A DNA stretch of 64,000 nt from Plasmodium malariae (taxonomy: Eukaryota; Apicomplexa; Aconoidasida; Haemosporida; Plasmodiidae): positions 675,501-739,500 of the forward strand of contig NC_041777.1 of the NCBI RefSeq assembly GCF_900090045.1. The letters are read 5' to 3'. Below are positions 20,564 to 33,520 of the stretch, piece after piece; within the stretch, counting starts at the first letter, position 1, and every line of letters starts with the position of its first letter. Both the position numbers and the translations under genes were made by a program. The notes beneath the pieces were generated by a model. The model was not told where the DNA came from, searched no databases, and worked only from the letters and a program-made list of their open reading frames with translations.

Positions 20564-22363
20564 ATGGGTCAGGAATTGTCGAGTCCTGGTGAGCCAAAAA
20601 CCGAAGAGAACAAAGGAAATAAAAAAACAGGAAAAGGAAGCAACGGGAAAAACGATTCAAAAGATGGAGGTTCGAGTATTTCTAAAAAATTAACACAAAA
20701 TAGTTTTAATAATAGCAAATTAAGACCTGGCATGTTCATACAAAATAGTAATGTAGTATTTAATGAACAATATAAAGGAATAAAAATATTAGGGAAAGGA
20801 TCTTTTGGTGAAGTTATATTAAGTAGAGATAAACATACAGGACACGAATATGCAATTAAAGTTATTAGTAAAAAACATGTAAAAAGAAAAACAGATAAAC
20901 AAAGTTTATTAAGAGAAGTAGAATTATTAAAGATGTTAGATCATATAAATATAATGAAATTATATGAATTTTTTGAAGATAATAATTATTACTACTTAGT
21001 GTCAGATGTATATTCAGGTGGAGAACTATTTGATGAAATTATTAGTAGAAAACGATTCTACGAAATAGATGCAGCAAGAATAATTAAACAAGTATTAAGT
21101 GGTATTACATATATGCATAAAAATAATGTTGTTCATAGGGATCTAAAACCTGAGAATATACTTTTAGAAACAAAAAATAAAGAAGATATGATTATTAAAA
21201 TAATCGATTTTGGTTTATCAACTCATTTTGAATATAGTAAAAAGATGAAGGATAAAATAGGCACAGCTTATTATATTGCTCCTGATGTATTGCACGGTAC
21301 CTATGACGAGAAGTGTGATATATGGTCCTGTGGTGTTATTCTGTACATACTACTATCAGGTAAAATACACCCCGCTTTCCTTGTGTTCATGGATAGCGCT
21401 GCACAGATGTGTATATATATGTACGCATGTCGTACATATGATTATATATATATATATATACATATGTGTATTTGTGTGTGCACGGTACAGTGAGTGTATA
21501 TGAGGATGATCTTCTGTTTGCTCCTCCACGCCTCGTCCCATGCTTCTTATCATTTGTCGACCCTCTTCACAGGATGCCCTCCATTCAACGGTTCGAACGA
21601 ATATGACATCCTAAAGAAAGTAGAGACCGGGAAATACACGTTTGATCTTCCTCAATTCAAAAAGATAAGTGATAAGGCAAAGGATTTAATACGAAAAATG
21701 CTAATGTACACAAGTGCTGTAAGGATCTCTGCTCGAGATGCATTAGAGCATGAATGGATTAAACTAATGACTAGTAAAGATAATGTAAGTATTGACATTC
21801 CTTCATTAGAACTGAGTATAACTAATATTCGACAATTTCAAAGTACACAAAAGTTAGCTCAAGCTGCATTATTATATATGGGTTCAAAGCTAACAACTAT
21901 TGATGAAACAAAAGAATTAACAAAGATATTTAAAAAGATGGACAAAAATGGAGATGGCCAACTTGATAGAAATGAATTAATAATAGGTTATAAAGAGTTA
22001 TTAAAACTAAAAGGAGAAAACACAAGTGATTTGGACAGTGCAGCTATTGAATATGAAGTGGATCAAATACTTAGTTCTATAGATCTAGACCAAAATGGGT
22101 ATATTGAATATTCCGAATTTCTAACCGTCTCTATTGATAGAAAATTATTACTATCTACCGAAAGATTAGAGAAGGCATTCAAGCTTTTTGATAAAGATGG
22201 GTCAGGGAAAATATCAGCAAATGAGTTAGCTCAACTGTTTGGTTTAAGTGATGTAAGTTCAGACTGCTGGAAGACTGTGCTTAAGGAAGTGGATCAGAAC
22301 AATGACGGGGAAATTGACTTTAAGGAATTTAGAGATATGCTCGTGAAGCTTTGCAACTACTGA
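20564..22363 (+). CDS. CDPK4: Calcium-dependent protein kinase 4
   Basis: Two exons, 20564-21359 and 21573-22363 (phase 1 junction inside SGCPPF), give 528 residues, the length I recall for CDPK4. MGQE at the N-terminus offers Gly2 for myristoylation. The kinase domain spans about residues 70-330: glycine loop LGKGSFGEV (77-85), Lys99 in AIKV, gatekeeper Ser147 in [21 protein letters not shown] (191-198), DFG (215-217), and IAPD where most kinases have APE. An autoinhibitory junction follows, then four EF-hands: [36 protein letters not shown] and [12 protein letters not shown], all with intact calcium ligands. In Plasmodium this kinase responds to calcium released on gametocyte activation and is needed for male gamete formation. 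The small gatekeeper is the feature that makes the enzyme sensitive to bulky inhibitors. The 213-nt intron carries an (AT)n tract. Identification is firm. Confidence 0.97.
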
Positions 22364-22557
22364 CTTCTGCGCAGATGTGGTGAACAGAACCCACAGCGGT
22401 GCAGAGCAGATCCAGCGAGAGCAAAAGGATGTGCACCATGGAAATACAAAAAACGGTGCAGATAATTCAAATTCAAATCTTTTTCATAAAGTCGTTATAA
22501 CACAAACTATCCTAATGGCAAACCTCTTCTCTTACACTTGTAATGACAGAAAAAATA

Positions 22558-22592
<35 letters not shown>

Positions 22593-23784
22593 ACAGCATT
22601 ACGCAGAATTAACGTTATTAATTTGATCATTTTTATCATATTTGCTCCACTGTGTACTTTACACCTTTGGATGTGTGTGTGAAGATGCTCGCCTGATCCC
22701 ACTTGGGGGAAGCCGTCCTTTTGATGTGTCACTCGTCCATATGTATTTGTGTATGTGTATGCAATATGTCTATGTGTATATCTACGCGAGTGTACATGTG
22801 TAGAATCCCCTGTTCCTCACAGTCCCTCACCGTTTTTACCTTTTCATTATAAATGTAAATTATTAATTATATATACATGTGCGTGTTATATACATGTGTG
22901 TGTTGTATAATTTGCTATTCATAATTAAATCATGACAGCTTTAATATGACAACTTTAAAATGTGTATTTGCCATAAACATCATTAAACCGTTCCTCATTT
23001 TTGCTCCACAATTTAGTTTATGTTATATTACGATATATCACTTTATATTATTCTGCGTATTTACGCATATTTATTCTATTTAGTTTTACTTACTCCTCTA
23101 CCTACTAGTTTACCTACTAGTTTACCTACTCGTCTACCCACTCTTCTATTAACCTTTTTATTTATTTTATTATTTTTTTTTTTATTTTTGCTATTTCGTA
23201 ATTTGCTCATTATAACATTTTCCCTCCTCCCTTTTTATTCCTTTAAAATTTTTTCTTTCTCATTTACCCTCTAAATGAAAATATAAAAAACAAATAAACA
23301 CCTATTTAAAAAAGCGTAATCCACCAGTCAGTCAGCAACTCGATAATTTTGTCTATACGTATGTATACGTATATATGTGCATATGTATGTAAGTATATAT
23401 GTGCATATGTATGTAAGTATATATACGTGTATGTATAAAAGTATATATAAGAACATATATATGTGTATATGCATACGTATGCATCTATATATGTTCGAGA
23501 AAGAGAAAAAATACCTGCAACGACAACTACCATAAGAACGTTTTCGTTCTTTAAAAAAAAAAAAAATTAAATTATTCCTTACTCTTATAAATTGTTAAAA
23601 TATTATCAGCTGCTTGTGTTATTTAAGCAAACGAAAATTAGGTATAAAAAAAAAAAAAAAAAAAAATTATGTTATAACCATTTAAGCACTGTCCTCCTTT
23701 TGTGCCCTTTCTGCCTCTATGTTATTTTTATTTTTTTTTTTTGACAAAAAAATTCACTGGTTACGTTCTTTTTCTTTTTCTTTT

Positions 23785-23817
<33 letters not shown>

Positions 23818-23842
23818 GTACAACCATAAAGACAAACCAACA
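22364..23842. other. Convergent spacer after CDPK4
   Basis: The first 170 bp after the CDPK4 stop are less AT-rich and carry an open frame (22377-22682) that probably is 3' UTR. The rest holds poly(T), TACCTACTAGTTTACC-type short repeats near 23090-23140, TATGTATG-rich sequence near 23360-23480 and two poly(A)/poly(T) runs. No exon could be supported. Confidence 0.55.
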
Positions 23843-25995
23843 TTACAAGGTTGTATCAAATTTTGCAAATTTTTTTATTCTTTTTTTGAGCAAATCATTT
23901 TCATGTTTTAAGGATAAAATTTCTTTTAGCAGTTCCTCCTTGTCATGTGGCTGATCACTGAAAAGGGAAGAAGTGGAATACATAAGTGTAGCAAAAAGTA
24001 AAATGAAATAAAAAAAAAGAAAAACGTTAGTTGTCCGATAAAATAAAAAAAAAGAAAAACGTTAGTTGTCCGATAAAATAAAAAAAAAGAAAAACGTTAG
24101 TTGTCCGATAAAATAAAAAAAAAGAAAAACGTTAGTTGTCCGATAAAATAAAAAAAAAGAAAAACGTTAGTTGTCCGATAAAATAAAAAAAAAGAAAAAC
24201 GTTAATAATCCGATAAAATAAAAACTAAATGAGAAAAAAGAATTTTCCTTTTTTATTTTGTTCCTTTTATCACCTTTCACTGTTCAGAATATTTACGAGG
24301 GAAGTACCGCATTTTCTATAAAATAAAAAGATGATGAAAAGGAAAAGATGGAGAAATATAACTAGCTATTTGCGTACCACTCGTTAAATGTACAATGCGT
24401 GTTACTAACGTTTGATGGAAAAATTAAAACAAAAAATTTACAACTACGCGTACATATGTTCACATATGTACGAGTAGTTTCTTTTTTTTTTTTTTTTTCC
24501 TTTTTTCATTACGCATTCATCTCGTTGTCCACATTTCTCAAGGTCCCATTCGTTTTCGACTTTTCCATATCTACAAATAAAGCAGAAAGCAGAAAGCAGA
24601 AAGAGGTAGTAAATATGTACAAGTGTAGTGTAGCACTGATGAATTGTTCATTATAAACCAGCTATTTATTTATAAACATTCCGTTCAGAATGGAGATGCA
24701 CACAGGTATTTGTTTTTACTATTGGAAGTTGTAAAGCTTTAAATTTTTTCTTCCATTTTTTTCTTCCATTCTTTTACTCCATTTTTTTCTTCCTTTTTTT
24801 TATTTCTTTTTACTTGCTTTTTTTTTTTTTTTCGTTATTACCTCTCGTCAAGGAGTCCACAAGTTTGATTAGCCTGTTCTTCTCCGTCATCAATACGTTC
24901 ACTTCACACGACATTTTACCATTTCTCTGTTGTAAAATTATATTGTTCTTTTTTAAATCTTCTATCTCCTTTAAATATTCGTTGTTGCTATTTCCCTTCA
25001 TCTTTTCTTCCTGATAAGGAATGCATCATGAATATGCGAGCAGGCAGACAAAAACAAAACAATAAAACAAAACGACATTACAATGGAACAACAAAATCAA
25101 ATGAAATAAACTAAAAACAATAAACAAATCAGCCATTAACACACAGCCACAGACTTAGTTTTACTTGTAAAGATTTGTTCAGAAGCTCCAACTTTAAACT
25201 TAAATTCTCCAGCTTATTTTCTAATTCCATTTTACTCCTTTTTTCCTTATTATATAAGCTACTTAATTTGGTATTCTCGTTTAACAACTTACCCTACAAC
25301 AAAAAAAAGGACAATAAAAGCGAGGTTTTTTCGAAGCATGATAAGTTCTTATCCATCTTTACTTTTTGCCTTTACGTTTATGCACGTTGTACTGTTACTT
25401 CTCTATATTTTTACTTCCCCATTTTTTACTTCCCCATTTTTTACTTCCCCATTTTTTACTTCTCCATTTTTTGCTTCTCTTTCTCGTGCTAACCTTTTCG
25501 CTCTCAAGCGTGCGTAGTTGTTCATGGTTTACTCTCTCCTCTTCTTTAGAATTGACCTGTGGGTGTACAAAACAAATGTACCATTGTGTAGGCATAAGTA
25601 AAAATGGGAATGGGTACAAACAAAAATATGTAAGTGCACATAAAACTATGCATGACTTATGGTATGTACAATGCATGTATGAACGAATATACGTCGACGC
25701 ATATGTAGGAGTAAAGACACACTAAAAATGGTACGTTGCAAAAATAGTATACTTTAGATTTGCTCTCCTCGACTAGCTTCTTATATTTTTCAATCTCATA
25801 GGACAAGATCTTATACTGCATAAAGGTGAACACGCAATAACGAAGAAATAATGAAGAATTAATAACGACCTAATAACAAAGATGTAAAACCAAACTTTGT
25901 CGAAAAATAAAAACGAATATGTCAAATACGTCGAATAAATCTTTTCTTTCCCCTTGCATATTTTTTTTCACAATTCGACACATTCAATCCTTAAC

Positions 25996-26027
<32 letters not shown>

Positions 26028-29000
26028 TTGCTTTTAAAAAATAAATCGACATTTCTATATTTATCCTGCAGTATTTTTATCTCCTTCATTAACTTCTCGT
26101 TTGTTTTCGATAGCTCGCTTTCATCTTTGGACTTCTTTATATTGTCTACGTGGGGTAGCGGCAAAGCGGTAAATGGGAGAAATGAAGTTAACGCGCGATG
26201 CAAAATGTGGAGTAAATGAAAATTTTAAAAGGTTCACTTGCACACAAATACAAACACATGGATATACAAACGAACATAGTGACTGCCCTCGCATGCCCAA
26301 TGAGGAGGACGGCTTTCCTACCACAATGGCACAATAGTAACTTATCTTTTCTTTTTTTTTTTTTTTTTTTTTAGTCTCCATCTCTTACCCAATTGGATCT
26401 GAAAGGCTTCTATGGTATTCTTGAGGTCCTCCTCGAGCGCATTTTTCTCACTCTCCAGTTTATTTATTTTATGTAAATACCGTTGATTTGTTTTTTGACA
26501 GATGAGTAATTCTTTATTTATATTTTCAAGGATAGAGTTCACATCAACGTTGTTAAAAATGTTTTTCACTTGTGTGCTTTCAAAATTTGCATTATTAATA
26601 TTATTAAAAATGTAGTCATTTAAAATATATAAATTTGCATGCATATATCTCAGTATAATGACAATAATATCACGATGTTTATTATACACACATCTACAAA
26701 TATAGTACTCCTTATCATTAACAAATAACAGAAAATAATTTTTATCCTTTTCTATAAATTCTACATAAGGATATATATGATTAAATTTGTAAGTCCACAT
26801 ATGTTTCTCTTTATTGGTTTGATCGATTATTTTAATTTCATGCTTATGTATATGTAACATATATATAATATCTATTTCTCCCTCTACATTTGAACACGAG
26901 CTCAGGTTGTCTACACTATTATAATCATCAAATACGTTCAACGGATCATTTTTTTTAACTTCACTGTTTGTTATGTCCTCAACAATTTTACCCTTATCAT
27001 TTATGTAATATTTACTAGTCCCACACTCGGTAATATTAATCCCCTGAGCATTGTTTGTCACTTTTTTAAGGATGTATATAGGATACCTCATTGTGTCGTT
27101 GTTCATAACATGCTCTAAAGCCATTTTTGTGTTTGCATTCAAATAAAATGGTCCTATTTCAGCTACTGCCACCCCGTAATATTTTCCATTGGTAACTCGA
27201 CTAGGATTAGCACCGTTAGTTGACGTAGTAGATGTAATTGCGGCCGTACCACTGTCTCTCAGGATGTTATTATGGTAACTACTGTTAGCCGCGGTGTTTA
27301 TGTTGGACATGGTAGTAGCAGACGAGTTATTATTGAACACAGAGGACTCGTATGAATGAAATTTTATTTCCTTCTGGTTGCTGCACCCGTAAATATTTTT
27401 TACCCCATCCGTTTCCTTCTCATTCGTTTTGCTACCATTCTTTTTTACTTTTTCATAATTACTACTGCTTAAGAGAAATAATTCCATTGAAGATCCAGAA
27501 TACACATCACTGCAATGATTATAAGGAGATAAATTTTTTTCCAAAATGGTATGTTCTAAATATTTATCGCTAATTTTATTATGCACATCTCTTTCCTCTT
27601 TATTTTTCATAAAAGCGCTCTTAAAGGATGGAGCACCCTTATAAAAATTGTTATCATTATTAAGCCCATCGCTACTGTTGCTACTGTTATCCATATTGAC
27701 AATTTTATCATTGCGTGATTCAGGTTTTCCTGAACTGTTCAGGTACAATTTGGACAAATTAGAAGAGGCCATTTGATCGCTTTTTATACAGGAACATTCT
27801 ACGAATATTTTAAGTCCTATATCCTCACATGTTAAGTAATATTCGTTTTCATAAATATTCCTGCAACAAGCACTGTTGCTTCCACCTTTAATACTACCAT
27901 TGTTGAGTAGACCTAAATTTTTATCGATCAAATCGCAGTGCTTATCATGATAGACTCGCTTCCACTTGTACGAGCAAGGTACTGTCCTTCTCGTCTCCTT
28001 ATCATAGGCATGGACGATAATTTTATTCATTTCATTTTCATATATAACTTCTACATTAAAACCAAAATTGTAATTTCCCTTTATAACTATGTCACTCTTA
28101 TTACATGTAAATATATGATCCCATTCATTTTTTTTATTTTTGCTCTTACCATTTTGTTGATTTTGTCTATTTTGTGTATTAAATGGGTTCTCCTCTTTTG
28201 TTTTTGTAAACATATTTCTATAGATGCTTTTATTTATAATTATTTCTTCTTCATTTATAAATATTGTATTTTTTAAATTTTCAATATTACAAGGAGCTTT
28301 ACAAAATGGATAATTAATATTTTTCTTAGCTTCCTTTGCTGTGTATTTGATATGCTCTTTAACTTCTTCAAACACATTCTTTGCATGCTTCATTTGAATT
28401 CCTATAATTCCGCTAAACATGTTTTTTAACTTGTTGTTATTCGCTGCTACTTCTTTACTACTATCACGAAATAAATTAAACGCGTTGGAGCTTTTTATGC
28501 AGACCGCGTTCTTTTCGCTGGTGCCGTGCGCATTGGCATTGGTATTGGCACTATAATGAGCATTATCATGCGCAATATCGTAAGCATTCTTATTTTTATT
28601 AAAATGATCATTCGAACTTCCGTTTACATGTTCACTGGAACTTCCGTTTGCATGTTCATTCGAACTTCCGTTTGCATGTTCATTCGAACTTCTATTTGCA
28701 TGTTCATTTGCATATTTGCTCACATTTTCTTCTGGACTGCGGGTGGCTCCTTCATTGTATGTCCAATTCGCTCTTTTATGAGTCAAACTTTTCGATTCAT
28801 TCAATTTCTCGTTAAACATTTTCCTTCTGTCTTTATCATCCTCGCCTTTCTTCTCATCAGCATTTAGTTCCAAGTTACTAAACCTTTCAAAATTATTTTT
28901 GTAGTCGTAAATACTTGTGCTATACATTGATTCACGTCCATGCATTTTATGCACTTGGCGCCATGCACATGCGTTCCGTTGCACACTCCCTGCAATTTGT

Positions 29001-29044
29001 TTGCGGTCCTTTTTGCAAATTTTCTCTATCACTTTATGTAGCAC
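23843..29044 (-). CDS. Nine-exon coiled-coil protein with AIR9/A9-like region
   Basis: Minus-strand exons, 5' to 3': 29044-26389, 26145-26027, 25815-25753, 25556-25494, 25293-25165, 25010-24842, 24570-24513, 24315-24274, 23957-23843. All junction phases match (1,0,0,0,0,1,2,2) and the total is 1137 residues; a second ATG at 28945 would give 1104. Exon 1 holds a long Ser/Asn-rich N-terminus with EHANGSSN repeats, then blocks such as NYNFGFNVEVIYENEMNKII, VPCSYKWKRVYHDKHCDLI, YYLTCEDIGLKIFVEC and YGVAVAEIGPFYLN. These recall the A9 repeats of AIR9-type microtubule- or cortex-associated proteins. A possible PH-like block (HKHEIKIIDQTNKEKHMWTY) follows. From LLICQKTNQRYLHKINKLES to the end it is an almost continuous coiled coil carried by the eight small exons, ending RIKKFAKFDTTL. 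A cytoskeletal or inner-membrane-complex role is inferred; I recall, unverified, that the gene between CDPK4 and SerRS in P. falciparum has been listed as an IMC protein. Confidence 0.85.
24006..24220. repeat. 35-bp minisatellite inside an intron
   Basis: Six copies of a 35-bp unit containing GTTAGTTGTCCGATAAAATA plus an A-rich stretch; the GTTAG words fall at 24026, 24061, 24096, 24131, 24166 and 24201. Five copies are identical and the last has GTTAATAATC. The array fills most of the last intron of the nine-exon gene, and intron length will vary with copy number. Confidence 0.9.
25411..25470. repeat. 15-bp repeat inside an intron
   Basis: Four near-copies of TTTTTACTTCCCCAT in the intron between the fourth and fifth exons of the nine-exon gene. 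On the minus strand they read as a Lys/Trp/Gly/Ser repeat, but donor and acceptor signals place the array outside the coding exons. Confidence 0.75.
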
Positions 29045-29203
29045 TTTCTATATCGCTTTTTATTTCCCTTTTTATTTCTTTTTTTCTTTTTTTTTTTTTT
29101 TATTTTCTGTTCATTCCACGTTCCTGCAGTTATTGCAGTTATAGCTGTAGAGGTGAAGGCGAACGAAGGGGGGAAATGCACAGACAGTACAAGTTGAAGG
29201 GGC

Positions 29204-29238
<35 letters not shown>

Positions 29239-30447
29239 AACGCGTTAAATTGAAATGTGCGAAATATGACAAATATTTAAAATATACGAAATACATGAAC
29301 TGAGTTAGTGTATACCTTTGCGAATACACTTAAACGTACACAATTTTGCGCAATTAAACGCGCGTACATGTGTAAATTTATATGTAACTCATATAACTAA
29401 GAGTACACCTATGCACATACACATATGCATATATGTACATATATACACGTATATTACATGTATAATTCATATTCGTTCAGCACTTACACATATACATGCA
29501 TACACATACGCTTAAACAAAAACAGCCCCTTCCGAAGGCAATAAAAATAATAAAAATATTTTATGCCGCTTTAAAACAATTACAAAGGACTTCTAAAGTA
29601 GTACATATATATCGCATTCAAAATTTTTTTCAACATTAAAAAAAAAGAAAAATTATATAACGCTGAACTGGCTACGAACTGACGATAAAGAAATGATAAA
29701 GAAATGATAAAGAAACGATAAATCAACGACGAAATGATGACGAATTAACCACAAATTAAGCACAAATTTATGATAAATTGACGATAAATTGACGATAAAT
29801 CAACGACTAATCTTTAAGTTAAATTCTTCAGTCCATGTGCACAAAAAAAAAGTGTGTGCATAATTTTTTACAGTGAAAAAAAAAAATCAAGTACACTCTA
29901 CGAAGAAAGAACGTAAATACAAATACATAAATGCGAAGAACTGCACTTGGACGTTTAGAAGTATTTGTGCATGTACATTTGTACATAGGAAAGTGTGTAC
30001 GCGAATAATTATACATACACAAATGTACACATACGTATATACAGATATTTACACATATATATGAACACATATACACACTAGTTAATTCTCTTGATACATC
30101 CGTGCACACTTTCAAAAGAGGTTTCTACTGAATTTTGCATGATGTGTAAAACACGTGTATTTTTAGCAAAATTCTACATTAAAATAATACTTGCATTTTT
30201 TTCAATATACTACTAGCACTTTTTATGCCTCAAGTTTTGTTTTCCTCCTTTCAAAAAAGAGGAAAAAATATAAACGTACTTCTGTTATAGTAACAGCTGA
30301 GTATTTGAAAAGGACGGCGACACGGTGGAAAAAAATAAAAAAATAATATAAAATAATATAAAGCGAAATGGATGTTATATTTCTTCTCACTATCAAACTG
30401 TATTACCTTTAAACCACTGAACTAAATATAAAAATTTTTATGATAAA

Positions 30448-30488
<41 letters not shown>

Positions 30489-30583
30489 AATCCTCCTTAT
30501 ACCTTATTTTTTACGTCAACTTCATTCGGTATCCCAAAAAAGGTACAAAAAAAAAAAAGATAAATTTATTATTATTTGGTAAA
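29045..30583. other. Divergent/upstream spacer
   Basis: Contains poly(T) and poly(A) runs, a TATACACG-rich stretch near 29400-29520, and a degenerate GATAAAGAAAT / GATAAATTGAC repeat near 29685-29810, ending in a long poly(A) at 30449-30486. It must include the promoter of the nine-exon gene. No exon seen. Confidence 0.55.
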
Positions 30584-30705
30584 ATGAAAAATACTCAAAA
30601 TGGTATAAACTTCAAGAACGTATACAGGATATACAATTCGATGAATGAAATATTTATAAGATCATATATTAAAAAGGATATAACAAGTCACTGCATTTAG
30701 GACAA

Positions 30706-30736
<31 letters not shown>

Positions 30737-30945
30737 ATAATAGACCTCTACCATTTTTTCCTGAACTTCTTAACTTTTGTTATCTCAGGAGGTTCCTATT
30801 CTTATGTTTACGTAAAAGCACAAATTTTTAGGTACACAAAAAATAAAAAAAAAAAAAAAAATAATAAATTTGCAGTAAAATATTCAGCGTAACATGGCAT
30901 AGAAATGTACAAAACATTTGTAAACTCAGCGAGGGCAGTGGGTAA
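30584..30945 (+). CDS. Candidate small gene, possibly three exons
   Basis: An ATG at 30584 opens a 38-codon frame with natural-looking residue use (MKNTQNGINFKNVYRIYNSM). It can be extended by splicing as 30584-30686, 30789-30831, 30876-30945, with phases 1 and 2 and a stop at 30945, giving 71 residues including SYSYVYVKAQIF and VTWHRNVQNICKLSEGSG. Support is limited: the first donor (GTCACT) is weak and the second intron would be only 44 nt, shorter than usual. It lies just downstream of, and convergent with, the seryl-tRNA synthetase gene. The family is unknown. It could instead be an unspliced 38-residue frame or chance. Confidence 0.3.
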
Positions 30946-30971
30946 AGGCCCATCCATTGGCCTACCCATTT

Positions 30972-32687
30972 TTATTCAACGAAGGGAATAAAGTCTATGT
31001 TGTTCATGTAGGGACGTAATTTCTCTGGGACTATAATGCCTTCTCCATTTTGATAATTTTCAAGTAAGCAACATAAAAACCTCTGAGCTGCAACCATAGT
31101 ACCATTTAATAAATGAACATGATTTTTATTTTCGGTTTGAAAATCTTGAGTAAACTGTTCATATTCACTATCTACCTGTTCATTCTGTACATTTCCCTTA
31201 GCATTTAATCCATTTTTATGCATATCGGTAATCTTTACACTGGAATCTGTATATTTAATATTTAGATTTATACTCTGATAATCCGTACAGTTACTACAAG
31301 ATACTAATTCTCTGTACTGGTTACTACTTGGGAAATAACCTTCTAAATCATATTTAATAGCAGCTGCATTGTTTAGTGCTCCAGATACTATGCTTACTAT
31401 TCTATATGGTATATTTAAAGATTGATAAAACTCTTCACATGTTTTCATCATTTCTTCATGTACTTTATTACTTGTTTGTGGTAATGAAACACAGAATTGC
31501 TCAATCTTATCGAACTGATGCACTCGAAGAATACCTCTAATATCTTTTCCATGTGCTCCAGCTTCTTTTCTAAAACAGGAAGATATTCCTGCATATTTCA
31601 AAGGTAAATGTTTGGATTCTAACGTTTCGTCCTTATGCAATGCACACAGTGGTTGTTCCGACGTAGCTATTAAGAATAAATCATCTTTGCCCATATCCTC
31701 ACCCGCCTCATTGTTACTGCTACAGTTCTCACCACGGGGTGGAGCAGTTGAAGTCGCTTCCGTAGTAGTAGCAGTAGCAGCAGCGGTGGTAGCACCACTT
31801 GATGACGAAATTTTGTAGAGGGTTTCCTCAAAGTCCGCCAGTTCCGCACACTCCTCCATTATATGCTTTCTCATGAAAAAAGGTGGATACACAGGAGAAT
31901 AATTTTTCTTAATTAAAAAATTAATTGCATATTGCAAAATGGCGTTATGTAATAAGAAACCTGCACCTGTCAGGTAGTACCCTCTATGTCCAGCTACTTG
32001 TATACCTTTCTTAAAATTTGCTCCCCCTATTTTTCTTAGTAAGTCAAAATGGTAATAATATTTTGGCTTCTTCCCACTGCTGCTACTAGTGGAATTTGCA
32101 GTGGTGTTGGCATTTAGACTGGAACCATTGGTCATCATTTCCCTCTTTGGATTAACATTACCACTACTGCTACCACTTCCATAGTTATTATTATTAGTAG
32201 TTGTTATGCCTGTAGTAGTACTGGCTGTAGTAGAAGTACCATCACCTATGGTGCTATTTGATACTTGTAATTTTTTACACACTCCCCATCTGGTTACTAC
32301 CTTATTGTTCTCCTCATCATTGGATATTACTACCTTTTTATTTAGTATATTACCTACTTTACTTAAATATTTATTTCTCTGTTTTAGCAATTCTTTTTCG
32401 TCATTTTGAAGCTGCGGTATTTCTTCCTTCATACTTAGACTCTTCTTTTTTAAATCCTCTACATCTGCATTTTTATCAATTTTTTTCTTGTTACCTATTT
32501 CTTTGTTTATTATATTAATATTCTTTTTTAACTCTTCTAATTTGAAAATGCATTTCCTCCATTGTTCATCATACTCTATCACTTTATCTACATTTTTCTC
32601 ATCGTGAAACCTATTCTTTTCCGATTCCTTTATCCGCTCTGGGTTCCCTCCCTTTTCCTTTCTAAATAGGTTTATATCTAGCACCAT
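30972..32687 (-). CDS. SerRS: Seryl-tRNA synthetase (class II), cytosolic type
   Basis: Single exon. I take the start at 32687 (MVLDINLFRKEKGGNP, the usual eukaryotic SerRS start, 571 residues) rather than the in-frame ATG five codons upstream. It charges tRNA-Ser and tRNA-Sec with serine. The N-terminal helical arm that grips the long variable arm of tRNA-Ser covers about residues 35-130 (EQWRKCIFKLEELKKNINII). Class II motifs follow: motif 2 with CFRKEAGAHGKDIRGILRVH near residue 375, TSEQPLCALH before it, FDKIEQF, and motif 3 NGTMVAAQRFLCCLLENYQ near 530. The C-terminus is GEGIIVPEKLRPYM and ends IDFIPFVE. Two low-complexity inserts, a Thr/Ser/Asn/Gly stretch at about 150-205 and an Ala/Thr stretch at about 300-320, are parasite-specific and likely form surface loops. 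No apicoplast leader is visible. Confidence 0.95.
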   Translation of the reverse strand: MVLDINLFRKEKGGNPERIKESEKNRFHDEKNVDKVIEYDEQWRKCIFKLEELKKNINIINKEIGNKKKIDKNADVEDLKKKSLSMKEEIPQLQNDEKELLKQRNKYLSKVGNILNKKVVISNDEENNKVVTRWGVCKKLQVSNSTIGDGTSTTASTTTGITTTNNNNYGSGSSSGNVNPKREMMTNGSSLNANTTANSTSSSSGKKPKYYYHFDLLRKIGGANFKKGIQVAGHRGYYLTGAGFLLHNAILQYAINFLIKKNYSPVYPPFFMRKHIMEECAELADFEETLYKISSSSGATTAAATATTTEATSTAPPRGENCSSNNEAGEDMGKDDLFLIATSEQPLCALHKDETLESKHLPLKYAGISSCFRKEAGAHGKDIRGILRVHQFDKIEQFCVSLPQTSNKVHEEMMKTCEEFYQSLNIPYRIVSIVSGALNNAAAIKYDLEGYFPSSNQYRELVSCSNCTDYQSINLNIKYTDSSVKITDMHKNGLNAKGNVQNEQVDSEYEQFTQDFQTENKNHVHLLNGTMVAAQRFLCCLLENYQNGEGIIVPEKLRPYMNNIDFIPFVE

Positions 32688-32702
32688 CTTTGTTCCTAGC
32701 AA

Positions 32703-33520
<818 letters not shown>

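Noticed and set aside
24006..24220. Regular 35-bp repeats resembling a CRISPR array
   Set aside because: The units are directly adjacent with no unique spacers, sit in a eukaryotic intron and have no cas genes nearby.
28526..28867. Plus-strand frame with FIRTSVCMF repeats
   Set aside because: Shadow of the EHANGSSN coding repeat on the minus strand.
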